From contig JADDOH010004206.1 of assembly GCA_016648135.1 (NCBI GenBank), positions 16,147 to 80,146 of the forward strand: a DNA stretch of 64,000 nt. Direction: 5' to 3'. The DNA is from Agrypnia vestita. Its lineage: Eukaryota > Arthropoda > Insecta > Trichoptera > Phryganeidae. Both the position numbers and the translations under genes were made by a program. Positions 45,922 through 57,164 of the stretch are shown piece after piece (the first letter of the stretch is position 1; each line of letters begins with the position of its first letter). The notes beneath the pieces are model-generated. The model saw only the letters and a program-made list of their open reading frames with translations, was not told where the DNA came from and searched no databases.

Positions 45922-47084
45922 GGTCGCATTCTGGAAGAATATTAATATTATCATTTGTATCATTGAACTTCATAATATTTTCAACGCGCGCCGCTAGTAT
46001 AAGATCGCAATGAAGTCTACCCACAGAAACCGCGAGTTAGATCGTGGTAGTTAAAATATCATGACCGATAAAAGTTATGGTAAAATTTAACTTTGCGGTT
46101 GGCGCAATTTTAAATTTTAACACAAAATGTAATGGCCGCTGCGATGTGAAATAAGGTTGTAGTAAATTCTATAAAATTCAGTGACTTAATTTACGACCAG
46201 GACACTTATTTTTCGGTCCGTTAGGTAAACCTCGTAAATTTTCAAAAAATTTATGGACCACGTTTATTGTTTTTTTTTTTTTTTTTCAATTCCACAGAGT
46301 CAATGGTCCGCGCTCCATTGTTTTTAAGAATACTAAAACTTTTAGTACGTGCACTCCAGCCGTATTGGTATATTATATACATTATTTATTATAGTACTTT
46401 GTTTTTTTTTAGGCTTTGTACTTTCTCCTCTTGTGTCGTCAGAGTAAAAGTATTTATACGCGCAATCATTCAATACCGTTAAGAATATTTTTGTGAGAAA
46501 TTTTGCACAATTAAAACATGATTTAAAATTTATGCGAGATATAAATAAAATTAAAAACCTTTATTGGTTCGTTTTTAATAAATATATATTATTAAAAAAA
46601 AAAAACAAAATTTAAAAAAATCAATTTTATTTTATCGTACTGAAAGTGTTTGATTCACAGCCTAAGCTGCGGATAAAATAAATACAATGGTTTGTAAGAA
46701 AATTTAAAAAAATACATTGTAAAAATTATTAAACGATTTGATGCAAGAATAAATACTTTAAACCCATTATAAATATGTCTTAAACATTCGCGAGGGGGAC
46801 AATCTTCCGCTGTGATGATGAAGGAGTTTATTCATATCTGTACAATTCTATTATCTGTGTATAAAAATAATAAAAAACTAATATACTAGAATAATTGTAT
46901 ACCCTAAACACATACTTGGGCAAGCACTTTTTCTAGGAAAAAATATTTTTTCTCATATTTTCATAGCTTTATATGTTTTCAGAATATAAATATTACATAC
47001 AAAAAAAAATTTATATACTTTCGTTGCTTCACGCGGGCCTAAAATGATTATTAAAAAATGCTATTAATATTTTTAATATGTAAA
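45922..47084. other. intergenic, no recognisable feature
   Basis: Includes poly(T) at 46269-46286 and poly(A) at 46592-46605. A 71-codon frame at 46267 starts inside the poly(T) and is not supported. Confidence 0.4.
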
Positions 47085-47116
47085 GCATTAATTTTGGGGT
47101 TAGACATTATAACAGT

Positions 47117-47330
47117 GTTAGTTAAATTAGTAAAAACCACTACCAGATTTAAGGTCTACCGGTTTCAAGACGTACCCGTCTCTTCGTCAGGACCAGCACT
47201 ACACTACTATGTTCACAACACTATACATCACAACCATAGTATTGATAACCTTTCACCAATATTTATCACATGTGTCTCGAAACCGGTAGACCTTAAATCT
47301 GGTAGGGGTTTTAGTAATTTAGCTAACTTT
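47117..47330. mobile_element. hammerhead-bearing repeat, copy 2, as a 55-bp inverted repeat
   Basis: GTTAGTTAAATTAGTAAAAA through TACCAGATTTAAGGTCTACC (47117-47171) is inverted at 47276-47330 with few mismatches. The left arm contains the 3' half of the hammerhead on the minus strand, and the right arm repeats that half on the plus strand. Sequence to the left (47085-47117) also matches 28720-28765 as complement. The arrangement suits the inverted terminal structures seen in Penelope-like elements. Confidence 0.75.
47153..47194 (-). ncRNA. hammerhead ribozyme motif, second copy
   Basis: Minus strand, in order: stem I GGTC, core CTGACGA, stem II GAGACG / CGTCTT with a four-base GGTA loop, core GAAA, self-complementary ACC/GGT stem III, cleavage triplet GTA, then stem I partner GACC. 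Compared with 28625-28669, the fourth stem I pair has changed from T-A to G-C on both sides, the variable core base is C instead of T (allowed), and the stem II loop has lost one base. Structure is kept while sequence varies. Confidence 0.75.
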
Positions 47331-48844
47331 TATGAAACATCCAGTTGACTGCAGTCCAGGGTGAGGTTTATGAATAATTACTTAATTAAATTTATTAACT
47401 TTTGTATATATATTTATCAAACAATAAGCGTGCAATGAATTTTAATATCCTTTTTTATTTTAAATGATAGTGTATATTTTCAATGAGTGAATAATTTAGT
47501 CTTTAAATAATTTTTTCAAACTAAATATTATCAATAGTTAACTTAAATAACACCATTAGTAATAACAACTAGAATATATTAAAAAGAATAATACATTTAA
47601 CGTTGTTTCGTTTATATATTGGATGTTCAGTATTAAAACAATTTAATTTAAACACTAGGCGACAACAGTTCTAATGTGGCCTCTGAAGTTGATGGGGGTC
47701 TCCATTGGAAATGCTTAGGCTTACATATTAGTACTTAACAGTGAATTAAAACTTACTGTTTAAATAAAATTATTTTATATTTAGAAGCTTGATACATAAC
47801 CTTGATTCTCTAGTCTCATGTAGCCGGTTGTTCTATGAGTAATAAATAAACTAACGACAAAAAACATATTTTTTTGCATTTTCCATTTGTCAATTTTTCC
47901 ACAAAACTATTTAACCTTGAGTTTTAATTTGGTTTAAAATAGCAATTACATAAAATGCGTACAACAAATTGCACAAAGCAAAAACTGAAAATAAAATATG
48001 AAATGTCCTACGTAATTTCATTTGTCTATTTTAAGCTGGCAAAATAGAAATTAGATTTCAGACTGGACTGGCACAGTGAAAATGAGTTATGTGTCGCATA
48101 TTGAAGTACGCGTGGCGAATTGATAAATTATGAGTGAAGCGAATAGTGGCAGCGTGCGCGGAAAAGAAAGGATCGATTGTGTTCACGTGGAAAATATGTC
48201 TGAAAAAGATGTAAATATGATTTTCGACATAACCACGAAAGACCTTGCACGATTTGAGAAACAGATACTATGAAACTTGCCAATTAAGATATTTAAAAAT
48301 GCACGCATGAGCATCTGAAATTTAGTGTTTATTTCGTAACCGCCGGACGCCGGCCGCGATATGATTTTGATTGGTCGAAACTGACATCCGACGTATTCTG
48401 CGCCAACCGCTAGCCAGGATTTAAACCTTTTATAAATCCGACCACTAGTGACAGTTGGAAAGCGTGTGTGATGGCGTCTTTTATATTAAGACTTGATATT
48501 CTTTTTCGTGTGCTATCCGACTCTGTCAGTTCACATAAGCCTTTCGGAATAGACATATCGATCTGTTCCGGATTCGACGAAGCAAGGAGAATTGGAAATT
48601 GAATCCGCACGCGACACTCTAGGAAAACGCTGTAAGTACAAATTGTCAGCTGTGTATATAGTTAGCCTTTGGCCTAGTTTATTTCGCGTTTCAGGAGATC
48701 AATCATTATCGGTGAAGATTGGGAAAGGAAATATTTCTTCCCTATCCCGACCCGCGTACGGTGGTGGTGATTCTGTCCGTCATCGTTCAGTATTGGTAGT
48801 TTTAAAATATTATCAACGATTTCTCCCTTCATATATATTTTTTT
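47331..48844. other. intergenic; GC-richer island at 48.3-48.8 kb
   Basis: From about 48330 to 48800 the base composition rises (GCCGGACGCCGGCCGCGAT, CGACCCGCGTACGG). Open frames at 48410 (minus) and 48592 (plus) are short and unrecognised. It could be a promoter/first-exon island or an LTR, and nothing decides between them. Confidence 0.35.
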
Positions 48845-48985
48845 AAATAGAGACGGGAAAACGAAATACGTGTCGCATCCATATTCTTGTTATTACTAAA
48901 ATAAGCTAAGTTTGTGCTATGAAAATAGGACTAACTTGCTGGTTACCTGGAATAGGGCTCGAACCATCATTATCAACAGCAATTT
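48845..48985 (-). mobile_element. tRNA-derived SINE, family 1, copy 1
   Basis: On the minus strand a B-box-like GGTTCGAGCCC is followed by CCTATTTTCATAGCACAAAC, AATATGGATGCGACACGTAT and the 3' end. These blocks match 54755-54860 in order and spacing. The A-box side is degraded. Confidence 0.65.
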
Positions 48986-49254
48986 ATAAAAAAAAATATA
49001 AATTAAAAAAGTTAACGAAATTCCTGTCAAATTTATTCAATTTTTAGATGCAAAGATGCGCCGAACATCATACAGCTTCAGTAGGAAAATATTAGCTTCA
49101 GTAAGATTGTTATGCGGATACAACAAACTAATTGGATACCTTCGCGCAAACGAGCAAATTGTTTCAGAACAAACGAACCATCGACATGACGCAAGCAGAA
49201 GGACGCCAAACACCTAATCCGTGTGACAAGTAACTATTCTCTTTGGAGTAGGAA

Positions 49255-49392
49255 GAGAGAATAGAGCGCCATACTATTTATGCATCTTGTTAAGCGAGCT
49301 CGTCGATTATTGACGCTCCTTATAGGAACATCTTCCAGTATCTGGTTAACTTGGTAATGCCAAGTCTTTTTGCAGCCGCCCCCTATTTCTGT
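49255..49392 (-). mobile_element. decayed 3' fragment of the RTE-like LINE
   Basis: On the minus strand, GGGGGCGGCTGCAAAAAGAC, AACCAGATACTGGAAGATG, CGACGAGCTCGCTTAACAAG and AGTATGGCGCTCTATTCTC follow the order of 10350-10515, with an internal deletion of about 40 bp. Confidence 0.65.
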
Positions 49393-50199
49393 TTTTTTTT
49401 TTTAATTCAGAGATGCTTTATCTATCTTTAATTTATTTTTTTGTTCTTATTCTGAGATTATTGACAATTTAGATTACACTATGCCTGTCTCCTTGGAATA
49501 AATAGTCTATTTCGAGATAAACATTGTTTACAAATTAGTTGTACAACTTAGAAATTTACAAGTGACTAGTACACAAAAAACAAGTGATCTGGTACCTTCT
49601 TATTTAAGTTAGGTATATCAATAAAAAATAAATGTATATTAAAAAAAAATTACAGTAGGTAATTAATTACTTTACAAAAAAGTGAATAAAATTAAAAACA
49701 CATTAATTTAAAAAGGTTCAGAAATAAGTAATTAATAAAGGCACTAATTTGTTTGGGTGAGAGCACCAATTTTAAGTTTTGCTCCCATATTTTTAATCCA
49801 TTATTTTAAAAGGTATTTCATATTTTGTTTTAATTTATTACCGTGTTATATTCAATCAAACAACTACTTTGGACCATGTTGTTAAAGAGTTTGGATCCAA
49901 AGTAGTTAAATCTCATTTTCCCATATGCAGTGTGTGTTCTTGTGATGTGTAAATTAAGTTTGTTTGTTTGTTTGTTCATGTGGGAATTTGGGGACATTTT
50001 GAAATTGTTGTGTTTGCAATGTTTGCATGTGAATTTTAAAGTAGCGTTAGCGTATATTTGTCTTGCATCAAAAACATTAAATATATCGTCAGTCCTTGTT
50101 AATCACTTCTTACTATTTTCTCCTCATTCATTCGCTTAATGTGATCAAACCACCCAGCAACTCTTTTTTAATTCTATTCACTGTGCTGAGATTAGCTTT

Positions 50200-50354
50200 A
50201 CATTCAGAATATTTTAAGTATGTTCAAATTTTTCAGAACAGTACTAGATTTTTGTCACAGGGAAATCATTAATCAATCAAATTAATGATGTCCCTGTGAC
50301 AAAAATCCAGTACTATTCTGAAAAATTTGGACATACTCTAAATATTATGAATGA
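50200..50354. mobile_element. fold-back element, ~72-bp arms
   Basis: CATTCAGAATATTTTAAGTA ... TTTTTGTCACAGGGAAATCA is inverted around CAATCAA. TTCTGAAAAATTTGGACATA at its right arm also follows the family B copies at 53530 and 62477 (GTGTTCTTGAAAAATTTGG), so the two may be parts of one element. Confidence 0.75.
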
Positions 50355-50647
50355 AAATACTGGTAAAAAGGAGTTTATTAAAAATTAAAATAATATTTCT
50401 AGCGCATCCTAGTGTAATGCTAGTAATTCGGAAGAATTTCATTACACAGATAAAATATATTGCTAACAAAAACTCCAAAATCAATATAGATGTCTCATAA
50501 GCGACATCGGTGGTCATTTAAGGGGAATAAAAAATCTTTAGTGCCGGCCGCGCAGAGGATTGTTACAACTCATTTGTGAAACGTGGCGTATAATTTAAAT
50601 ATATACATATATAACTTCCAAAAATAAGTAGACATGGTATAATTATA

Positions 50648-50812
50648 TCATGGGTGGAAAAGGCGAACGTTACATTGTGTAAAGTGATCACTTAAACCAG
50701 ACGTACGATAGGTCGTAAGCCCTATGTATACCCAAAAGACTTCTAAATCTACTTTCCCATAAAAATACAGTTTTGTCTCTGTGAGACATCTACAATATAC
50801 ATTAATAGCTTT
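50648..50812 (+). repeat. interspersed repeat, family B, copy 1
   Basis: Blocks ATCATGGGTGGAA, CGAACGTTACA, AAAGTGATCACTTAA, CGTACGATAGGTCG, TACTTTCCCATA and TCTCTGTGAGACATCTA. Shared in order with 53530, 57295 (inverted) and 62477. No coding sequence. Confidence 0.8.
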
Positions 50813-52205
50813 ACATTATTTATCTCTATGGATTCGTCACACGTGCATCTAAGTCATCCTATTTCCTACCAGCTTCTGTTTTCACTTCCATACATCAGTT
50901 TTGGTAACAGAAATGAAAATCTATTGTGTACCGCTAGTAGGCTCGAGTGACATGTTTATATATTAAATTATCACAGTCAAAGCACCGTTTGCCTTATTCC
51001 CTGCGGTCAACTTCTCCTGGGGGTAAGGAAAGCTATAAATATGTCCAGATGTATTTCTCAGCTTTCCTCTTTTATCGCACATATTTCTCAAGTGCAAAAA
51101 CTAGTCTACTTGTTATTATTAAATATATTAAAAATTAATTATCATACAGTTCTCTTTCTCGAATTCCGTGTAATAACGACCAGAATTTTATGTGATCTTT
51201 TCATAAGATAAGGAGCGTTAGAAAGTATATAGGTATGCATTATTAGAACTCACCAATTTATTTATTTGTTTATTTCTTTGTTTATTTTATTGTTTATTTT
51301 ACATTTGTTAATTTAAATTACTAATAACTGCCACACTAGGTAAAACCTGCTCTGTGGCAGTTATTCTCATTTGATAGTTATGTAATAGCAACAAATAACA
51401 ATAGTAAAGAAGCATGAACGTAAAAAAGAAAGCAGAATAAAATTTAGTAATATATACAATCACAGAAATACATAAATCTAAAAGAAAGAAAATATACATA
51501 TAAAATTTAGATAAAAATTTAAGTAGATACTAAAATAAATACTATATTACAGTATACTTGAAATTATATAAAGCAGATTTTGCCTATTCAGAGGTCAATA
51601 TATATTTTACGATATATTTAACTGCACTATGATAATGCTGAAAATATACAAAATAACACTAAGGGGTAGATACTATTTCAAAGGTCCAAATATTTCAGAG
51701 TATAACTAAAAATTAACATTGAAATGCTCAGAAATCTCGAGTATCCTTTGTTTCGGTAAGGCTTAGCGGCAGGGTAGGCCCTAGGGGATTATTGTTAAAT
51801 CATGTAACAGTATAAACTTGTAAATCACCAGATATGTACCTAATTCATGTCTGACTGATTAATGGGCTTCTGACAAGAACTATCCATAGAAAACATTTTC
51901 TACTACCTTTAAAACAATTAATTACCCCTTGGCAGCGGTTCACTCATGAAATAAAGCCAACCTACAACCTACATAGTACCTACATTCTCTGTTACATGGG
52001 TACTTATGTATACGTAGGCTTACCATGCGTCCCGGTTTGAGCGGGATTGTCCCAATTTCAAACGTTGGTCCCGACCGTAGTGGCATTTTGTCCCGAACGT
52101 TGGGTTACTGCTGGGTAACGGTTACTGTTGGGTAACGGTTACGGTTACCGCGGGTGCGGTAACCCCGTACCGCGCAGCTGTCTGTGTTTTTGCGGGCGAC
52201 AGTTT
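50813..52205. other. intergenic; GGTAACGGTTAC repeats near 52.1 kb
   Basis: At 52106-52165 GGGTAACGGTTACTGTTG is followed by variants of GGTAACGGTTAC and an inverted GGTTACCG / CGGTAACC, a small GC-rich repeat. Before it, GTCCCGGTTTGAGCGGGATT (about 52029) looks like an inverted-repeat element end. Nothing else recognised. Confidence 0.4.
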
Positions 52206-52537
52206 AACCCTAGATCACTTAACTTATTTTCGAGCAACACTGTCACTAAATATTAGTCCTACAAACTAAACTCAGTATTTTTCAAAATCAAAGAATTTAT
52301 TTAGAAAAAATCTACATAAAGTATGGAATATCCACTAAATGAACACATTACTAAACAAAAAGTTCAAAAGCTTTTTGTATGGACAAAAAGAACATATTTT
52401 GCGCTTGTTTTATTGTGCTTGAGCAGTACTGTGAGAAGCATCTCCAATTTTTGAAAAAAATTCAATGTCATAATAGCTTATCTTTATTCACTTTTGTGCC
52501 GTAATCACTAAACATTAGCCTGAGAGACTAATCAATA

Positions 52538-52645
52538 TAATCTATATATATATATATATTATATGATTATATATAATATATATATATATATGTATATTTA
52601 TATGTATAATATAATATATTATATATATATATATTAAAGAAACCT
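52538..52645. repeat. TA-rich microsatellite
   Basis: Broken (TA)n runs over about 100 bp. Confidence 0.9.
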
Positions 52646-52878
52646 GTGTTTCCCTATCCGCCAAGTTTTCTCCACAACCAGCCACAATCACCCACCGGTG
52701 GTTATTTATGGTGGTGGATAGCCCTTGGTGTCACATCGAAAATATGCAGTTTGGTGGGGGTGGCTGTGTGGGAGTGGGTGGCGAAAATGTGCTTTCTAGC
52801 ACATTGTTTTGTTATGGGAAGGCCGTAAATGCTTCGGATTGTTTCAAAATAGGCGCGCCGACTGTGTCGGTGAGTCTA

Positions 52879-52949
52879 GAAGATTCCGGAAAAACCTGCT
52901 CTAGAAAGTTCTGGAAGGAGAATGTTCTAGAAAATTCCCGAAAGTTCTA
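52879..52949. promoter_or_regulatory. heat-shock element array
   Basis: GAAGATTCCGGAA, then from 52903 GAA-TTC-GAA (3-base gap) GAA-TTC-GAA-TTC-GAA-TTC with two-base spacing. The last part, AGAAAATTCCCGAAAGTTCT, is a perfect four-unit HSE. Confidence 0.7.
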
Positions 52950-53015
52950 TAAGATTTTAAACTGAGTGGCGCAATGTGTCGGTGTGTCTAGAAGGTTCCT
53001 GTACATTCAGTAAAT

Positions 53016-53065
53016 TTCTTGAATGTTCTGGAAGGAGAATGTTCTAGAAGGTTCGCGAAAGTTCT
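53016..53065. promoter_or_regulatory. heat-shock element array
   Basis: TTC-GAA-TTC-GAA (3-base gap) GAA-TTC-GAA-TTC-GAA-TTC with two-base spacing, ending AGAAGGTTCGCGAAAGTTCT, a perfect four-unit HSE. Same layout as the other two arrays. Confidence 0.7.
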
Positions 53066-53529
53066 ATGACGATTCAAAAAGTGTACTAAAAATATACGCG
53101 TGCGAAGCCGCGCAGGCACAGCTAGTATTTTGTAAAATTTCCGGAACCAGGAAGTGTGCGAACGCAATGCTTGTGCACGGGTCACTGATTGGCCGAATCA
53201 GGAAGGTACTGAGCGGCCGGGGAGGGAACATACCTAGACAGCGAATGCGTCAGAGTCGTGTTGCCTGTGAGACTAATGTTTAGTGATCTAGGGTTAAGCG
53301 GATCACTTCATAGAATAGAACTACTTGGAATGTTATTATAAGGTTGAATGCTATATTTGTGTTATTAATTTTCAAAATGGTAGTTTACGTGCCTCTCATA
53401 ACCCGCCATTTCTCCCATTAACCTGTGACAGTTCATAATGTATTTTTTGTAGATTTTTAGGTCTAGGTGATATTATTTCTGTTTCAGATGTAAAAGAGAT
53501 TGTACAACTAAAAATTTGATAGATGTGGT

Positions 53530-53692
53530 AGTCTATCATGGGTGGAATTGGTGAACGTTACACTGCGCAAAGTGATCACATAAGCTAGCCGTACGATAGG
53601 TCATTAGAACTATTGACACTCAAAAAGACTTTTATGCCTACTTTCCCGTACAAAAATATAGCTTCGTCTCTGTGAGATATCTATAATATACC
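53530..53692 (+). repeat. interspersed repeat, family B, copy 2
   Basis: TCTATCATGGGTGGAATTGG, AAGTGATCACATAAGC, CCGTACGATAGGTCATTAG, CTTCGTCTCTGTGAGATATC, in the order of copy 1. Followed by GTGTTCTTGAAAAATTTGGA, the arm of the fold-back at 50200. Confidence 0.8.
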
Positions 53693-53994
53693 TTGATTAA
53701 TGATGGGATGAAAATGCAGTATTGTGTTCTTGAAAAATTTGGACATATTTTTCTTTTCTTTTAAATTAAAAAAAAAACATTTTTTGAAATCTTTTTATAT
53801 AAATATAATATAATATAAATATTTTTTGGATATTTTGGATATTTCTCTTCTACATGAGAGACAAACTCGTGTGTAGGAGAGGAGTATCATTACAGATAAT
53901 TATTATAGGATAAAATGTATAAACAATTAAGTAATAATTATATGCACTTGAATCTTTTAACAACAATCTAAATTTACACTAATCTATTATATGT

Positions 53995-54103
53995 ACTTGA
54001 ACCTGTATATCTGTCTTACGTTATTTTTATTTTTTTATATTTTTTTATATCTTGTAAAAGTCCATAAGGGCATTTAATAAATAAATAAAATAAATTAATA
54101 TGG
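53995..54103 (+). mobile_element. 3' tail of a Jockey-like LINE
   Basis: CTTGTAAAAGTCCATAAGGG followed by CATTTAATAAATAAATAAAA. The same tail (TTGTAAAAGCCCATAAGGGC plus AAATAAATAAATAAATAA) ends the coding copy at 58225-59185. Only the terminal 100 bp or so are present. Confidence 0.7.
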
Positions 54104-54144
54104 ATAGACAATTAAGTAATAATAGGTAAGTAAATATGTGTGTG

Positions 54145-54149
54145 TAATA

Positions 54150-54182
<33 letters not shown>

Positions 54183-54183
54183 A
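54145..54183. repeat. (AT)n microsatellite
   Basis: About 18 AT units with one interruption. Confidence 0.9.
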
Positions 54184-54309
54184 TAAAATAAAAAGTTAAT
54201 TATTTCTGAAGGTATTTTTATATTTTGGAAAATATATTGCGTTCTATAATACTATTTTTAGGAACAAATGGTTCGTGTCTTCGTTATGTTCTATACCTGG
54301 TCTATTTTT

Positions 54310-54490
54310 GAAGGGTCTCGCACATACGGTGATGGCATGGATCGACTTTGCTCGCTCGAGGTTCAAGCCCCATCTCCGACAGCTTAATTTCGTTTTTTAA
54401 CCGTGATTTCGAACAAAATTACGCACGTTACATGAAGTTACGGGAACAGATGGACGGATGGACAGACAGACAACAAAATTAATACAATTA
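54310..54490 (+). mobile_element. tRNA-derived SINE, family 2, copy 1
   Basis: The tRNA-like head ends in a good B box (GAGGTTCAAGCCCCATCTCC at 54359). The body has TTTTTAACCGTGATTTCGAA, CGTTACATGAAGTTACGGGA and GACGGATGGACAGACAGACA, then AACAAAATT. The body is repeated at 58055-58245. Confidence 0.65.
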
Positions 54491-54710
54491 TGATGCCGAC
54501 CGTGGCCGCGCAGCCGCCAGCATTGGCCTTTAGCTAGCAAAAGCAATCTGCATCGAAAAATCTAAGTAAAATGGAATATTCCTTTAAATTATTTTTAGTA
54601 GATTTTTTTAAGCACGAAATTGTTGCAGTCAATGAACATAACACTTTTTCTCATTATAATGATTAATGAACGCGTATTAGTATGAACTTTCTAAATAATA
54701 TATTTATTTT

Positions 54711-54875
54711 GAGTAGCTTGTTGGTAGTCAAGACGCTTGCCTAGAGATCTGATGGCTGGTAGGTTGAGTCCCATTCCAGAACCTCGACAAGTTATTCCTA
54801 TTTTCATAGCACAAGCTTTTGCTTGAAAATAGTAAGAATATTGAAGCGACACGTATTCCGGATTTGAATTTTTTT
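54711..54875 (+). mobile_element. tRNA-derived SINE, family 1, copy 2
   Basis: The head resembles a tRNA gene: A-box-like TAGCTTGTTGG and B-box-like GGTTGAGTCCC about 45 bases apart. The body (CCTATTTTCATAGCACAAGC, AAGCGACACGTATTCCGG) is shared with 48845-48985 and ends in poly(T)-like sequence. Confidence 0.7.
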
Positions 54876-55989
54876 TTTAATCTACGATCCTTAGAAATTC
54901 GACATTTTCGAGTACATGCTTTACTTGGGATCGACTTTATGTAATATTAATGAATTCGCAAGAACCCAAATTTAATACTCGATGTGATTCGAAAAAGTCT
55001 CGGAAAATATTGTTTCGTAAAGATAAATGTTTTTATATTATAATATATTATACATGACTTGGAGATTTTTTTTTTTATTTTTTTTTATTTTAGGAATTTC
55101 AACAGTACAATTTATTATAATGACATAATGTATTGGATAGTTGTTAGACCAATTATAGAGATTATTATTAAGTCAAAGCAAAACAGAAATAAAAATACAA
55201 AGTCATCCAGAAAGGATAAGAGCAAAACCTTAATAAGAAAGAAGAGAAAAAATACATGAAATAGAGAGATGGGAGTGGGAGTGAGAGGGGAAAGTGGAGT
55301 GAGGTGTGTGGGATTGTGGTTGAACGGAGTGTGTGTGTATTCTGTGTATGTGGTGAAGATATGGGGTTTTATTTGTATTTCGTTTAGCTCGATGCTTTTT
55401 TATATGATCAAATATTATTTTTTGTAAGATCTTAAGTAACGTATTATTATATTTATATTTATATTATTATATTTCTCTGAAAGGGAGTAGGTTCAAGAAA
55501 ACACGTTAAATCTGTTCAGATGTGACTAGTTTAATATTTTTTGACAAGAATATTTATAATTTTAGGTATTTATAAGAATAATTAAGTTTATTTGTAATAT
55601 GGAGTCATTTAAGAATCCACTGTAGGTATGGAAATCTCTGGATGATAACAGGGCTTACGGTCTGCCATTGGCTGGCTTAAGTGATCCGATCATTAATTTA
55701 TTTTTTTATATATATTTATTAATTTTTTGATATTTATTACATTGTAGATATGCCAAACTGCACAGCAGTTTTACCACATTGATGACGAACATTCACCAAA
55801 AATGTCGTTATTAAAAATTTGATGCTTCAAATATACTTTACATTTTAAGTCGATGAAATAGTTTGTTAAAATTCAATTTTTTCAATTAGTTTTAAGCTTA
55901 AGTCAATTTAAAAATAAATAAATGGTTTACTATTCATGAATTTTCAGCTTCAAACTGCTGCAATTATTATTTCTCTCTCGTAATTTTTT

Positions 55990-56220
55990 TTAGTGTAAAA
56001 GTAAAGGCAGCAATATCCAAAAAATCAAAAAAATATGTTGAATGCAGTCAGCGAGAATAATTAATTTAAAATGTACTGAATTTTAGATTTCATTTATTTA
56101 TCCCTTCCAAAATCATGTTTCCTATAAATTTATAGGCTATGTTCCATATAAAATTTCGAATTCAGTACATTGTAAATTAGTTATCCTCGGTGACTCCATT
56201 TTCTTATTTTACTCCCTTTA
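55990..56220. mobile_element. fold-back MITE of the AAAGCAAAGGC family
   Basis: TAAAAGTAAAGGCAGCAATA at the left, with an inverted, degraded right end (TTACTCCCTTTATA). Between them, ATTTAAAATGTACTGAATTT is inverted in AATTCAGTACATTGTAAATT. It adjoins the family A repeat. Confidence 0.7.
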
Positions 56221-56510
56221 TATTAACTCGTGGCGTCTGCTTGTCTTCTTGTCTGACGAAAAAATTTTGGATCAATTTTAAACCCCTTTCCCATGATCCA
56301 ATCGAGCTGAAACTTTGCAAGCAGTCTCTTGGCGACGATTAAGAATATCTGTCAAATTTTCGTTAAAAAAAATTAATAAATTTTTGGATTTTTCAAATTT
56401 TGAATGGTTTTTTCATACAACTTATTAAGTTGTATGAAAATATTTCCACGCGTCTGGTAGACGCAAAACTTGATTATAGTATAATTTTGGATTTTTGGAA
56501 ATTTTTTATT
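56221..56510 (+). repeat. interspersed repeat, family A, copy 2
   Basis: TAACTCGTGGCGTCTGCTTG, AACCCCTTTCCCATGATCCA, AATCGAGCTGAAACTTTGCA, CAAATTTTCGTTAAAAAAAA, CACGCGTCTGGTAGACGCAA. It is co-linear with the complement of 62943-63275. An inner CATACAACTTATTAAGTTGTATG (56415-56437) is a perfect palindrome. Confidence 0.8.
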
Positions 56511-57164
56511 GCATATTATACATATAAAATTTTGCATACAAGATAGCTCCCTGCTGTTTTTGCCTTTATGCCCCCACACATGATTATTAAAATGAAGGGA
56601 ATAAAACTATGTTTAATAATAATAATAAAAATAGTAAGAACTTGCAGGCTTGTCTCGTGTGCCTACAATAATTAAAAGAAGTACAGCTATTCAAATCTTG
56701 TCAAAAAGCTGCAAAATACTAGAATTGAAAATTAACTATTTGTAAGTTACGGAACTTTATGTAAGAGGAATTGAGGAATTGAAAATACTATAAGGAATTG
56801 GAATACTACTCCATCTTCAGGAGAATACTATTCACTGTACAAACCAATTCCTGCAATTCAGCTTTCACTTAGTTCCTATTGATACTCGCCCATTCAGTAA
56901 TAAATCACCATTTAGTGGCTCAATGACGGCTTCACTGTATTCATTCCCTCACTCTCTTTTCATTCTTTATTTTCTTTTCCATTTTCCTCAACCTTCACAA
57001 AGAAAATGTAATAAATTTCATTAGATTGAGGTCTATTGTATTCAAAATACATAAGACATATTAAAATAATTGTATTATTTTTATTACTGTTATAATTAAA
57101 GTTAGATATTAATGAATTGATAATAGATATCAAGATATATTATAGATCTTCTTTGAATAGTTAT

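Larger units (their letters stand above)
52850..53137 (-). repeat. ACTAGCTGTGCCCGC repeat with heat-shock elements, copy 2 (two monomers)
   Basis: On the minus strand it begins ACTAGCTGTGCCTGCGCGGC (53137) and runs through two consecutive HSE-containing units of about 130 bp (53110-52985 and 52985-52865). Each ends with a CTAGAC-ACC-GACAC motif (TGTCGGTGTGTCTAGAAGG and TGTCGGTGAGTCTAGAAGA on the plus strand). The first unit matches 43163-43300. No Penelope coding sequence is attached here. Confidence 0.85.

Noticed and set aside
48410..48610. 66-codon minus-strand frame in the GC-richer island
   Set aside because: No recognisable motif and no matching splice partners. Could be part of an LTR or UTR, so no gene is claimed.
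54711..54785. functional tRNA gene
   Set aside because: Has A- and B-box-like sequences, but no acceptor-stem pairing and no terminator after the T arm. The body is shared with another SINE copy.
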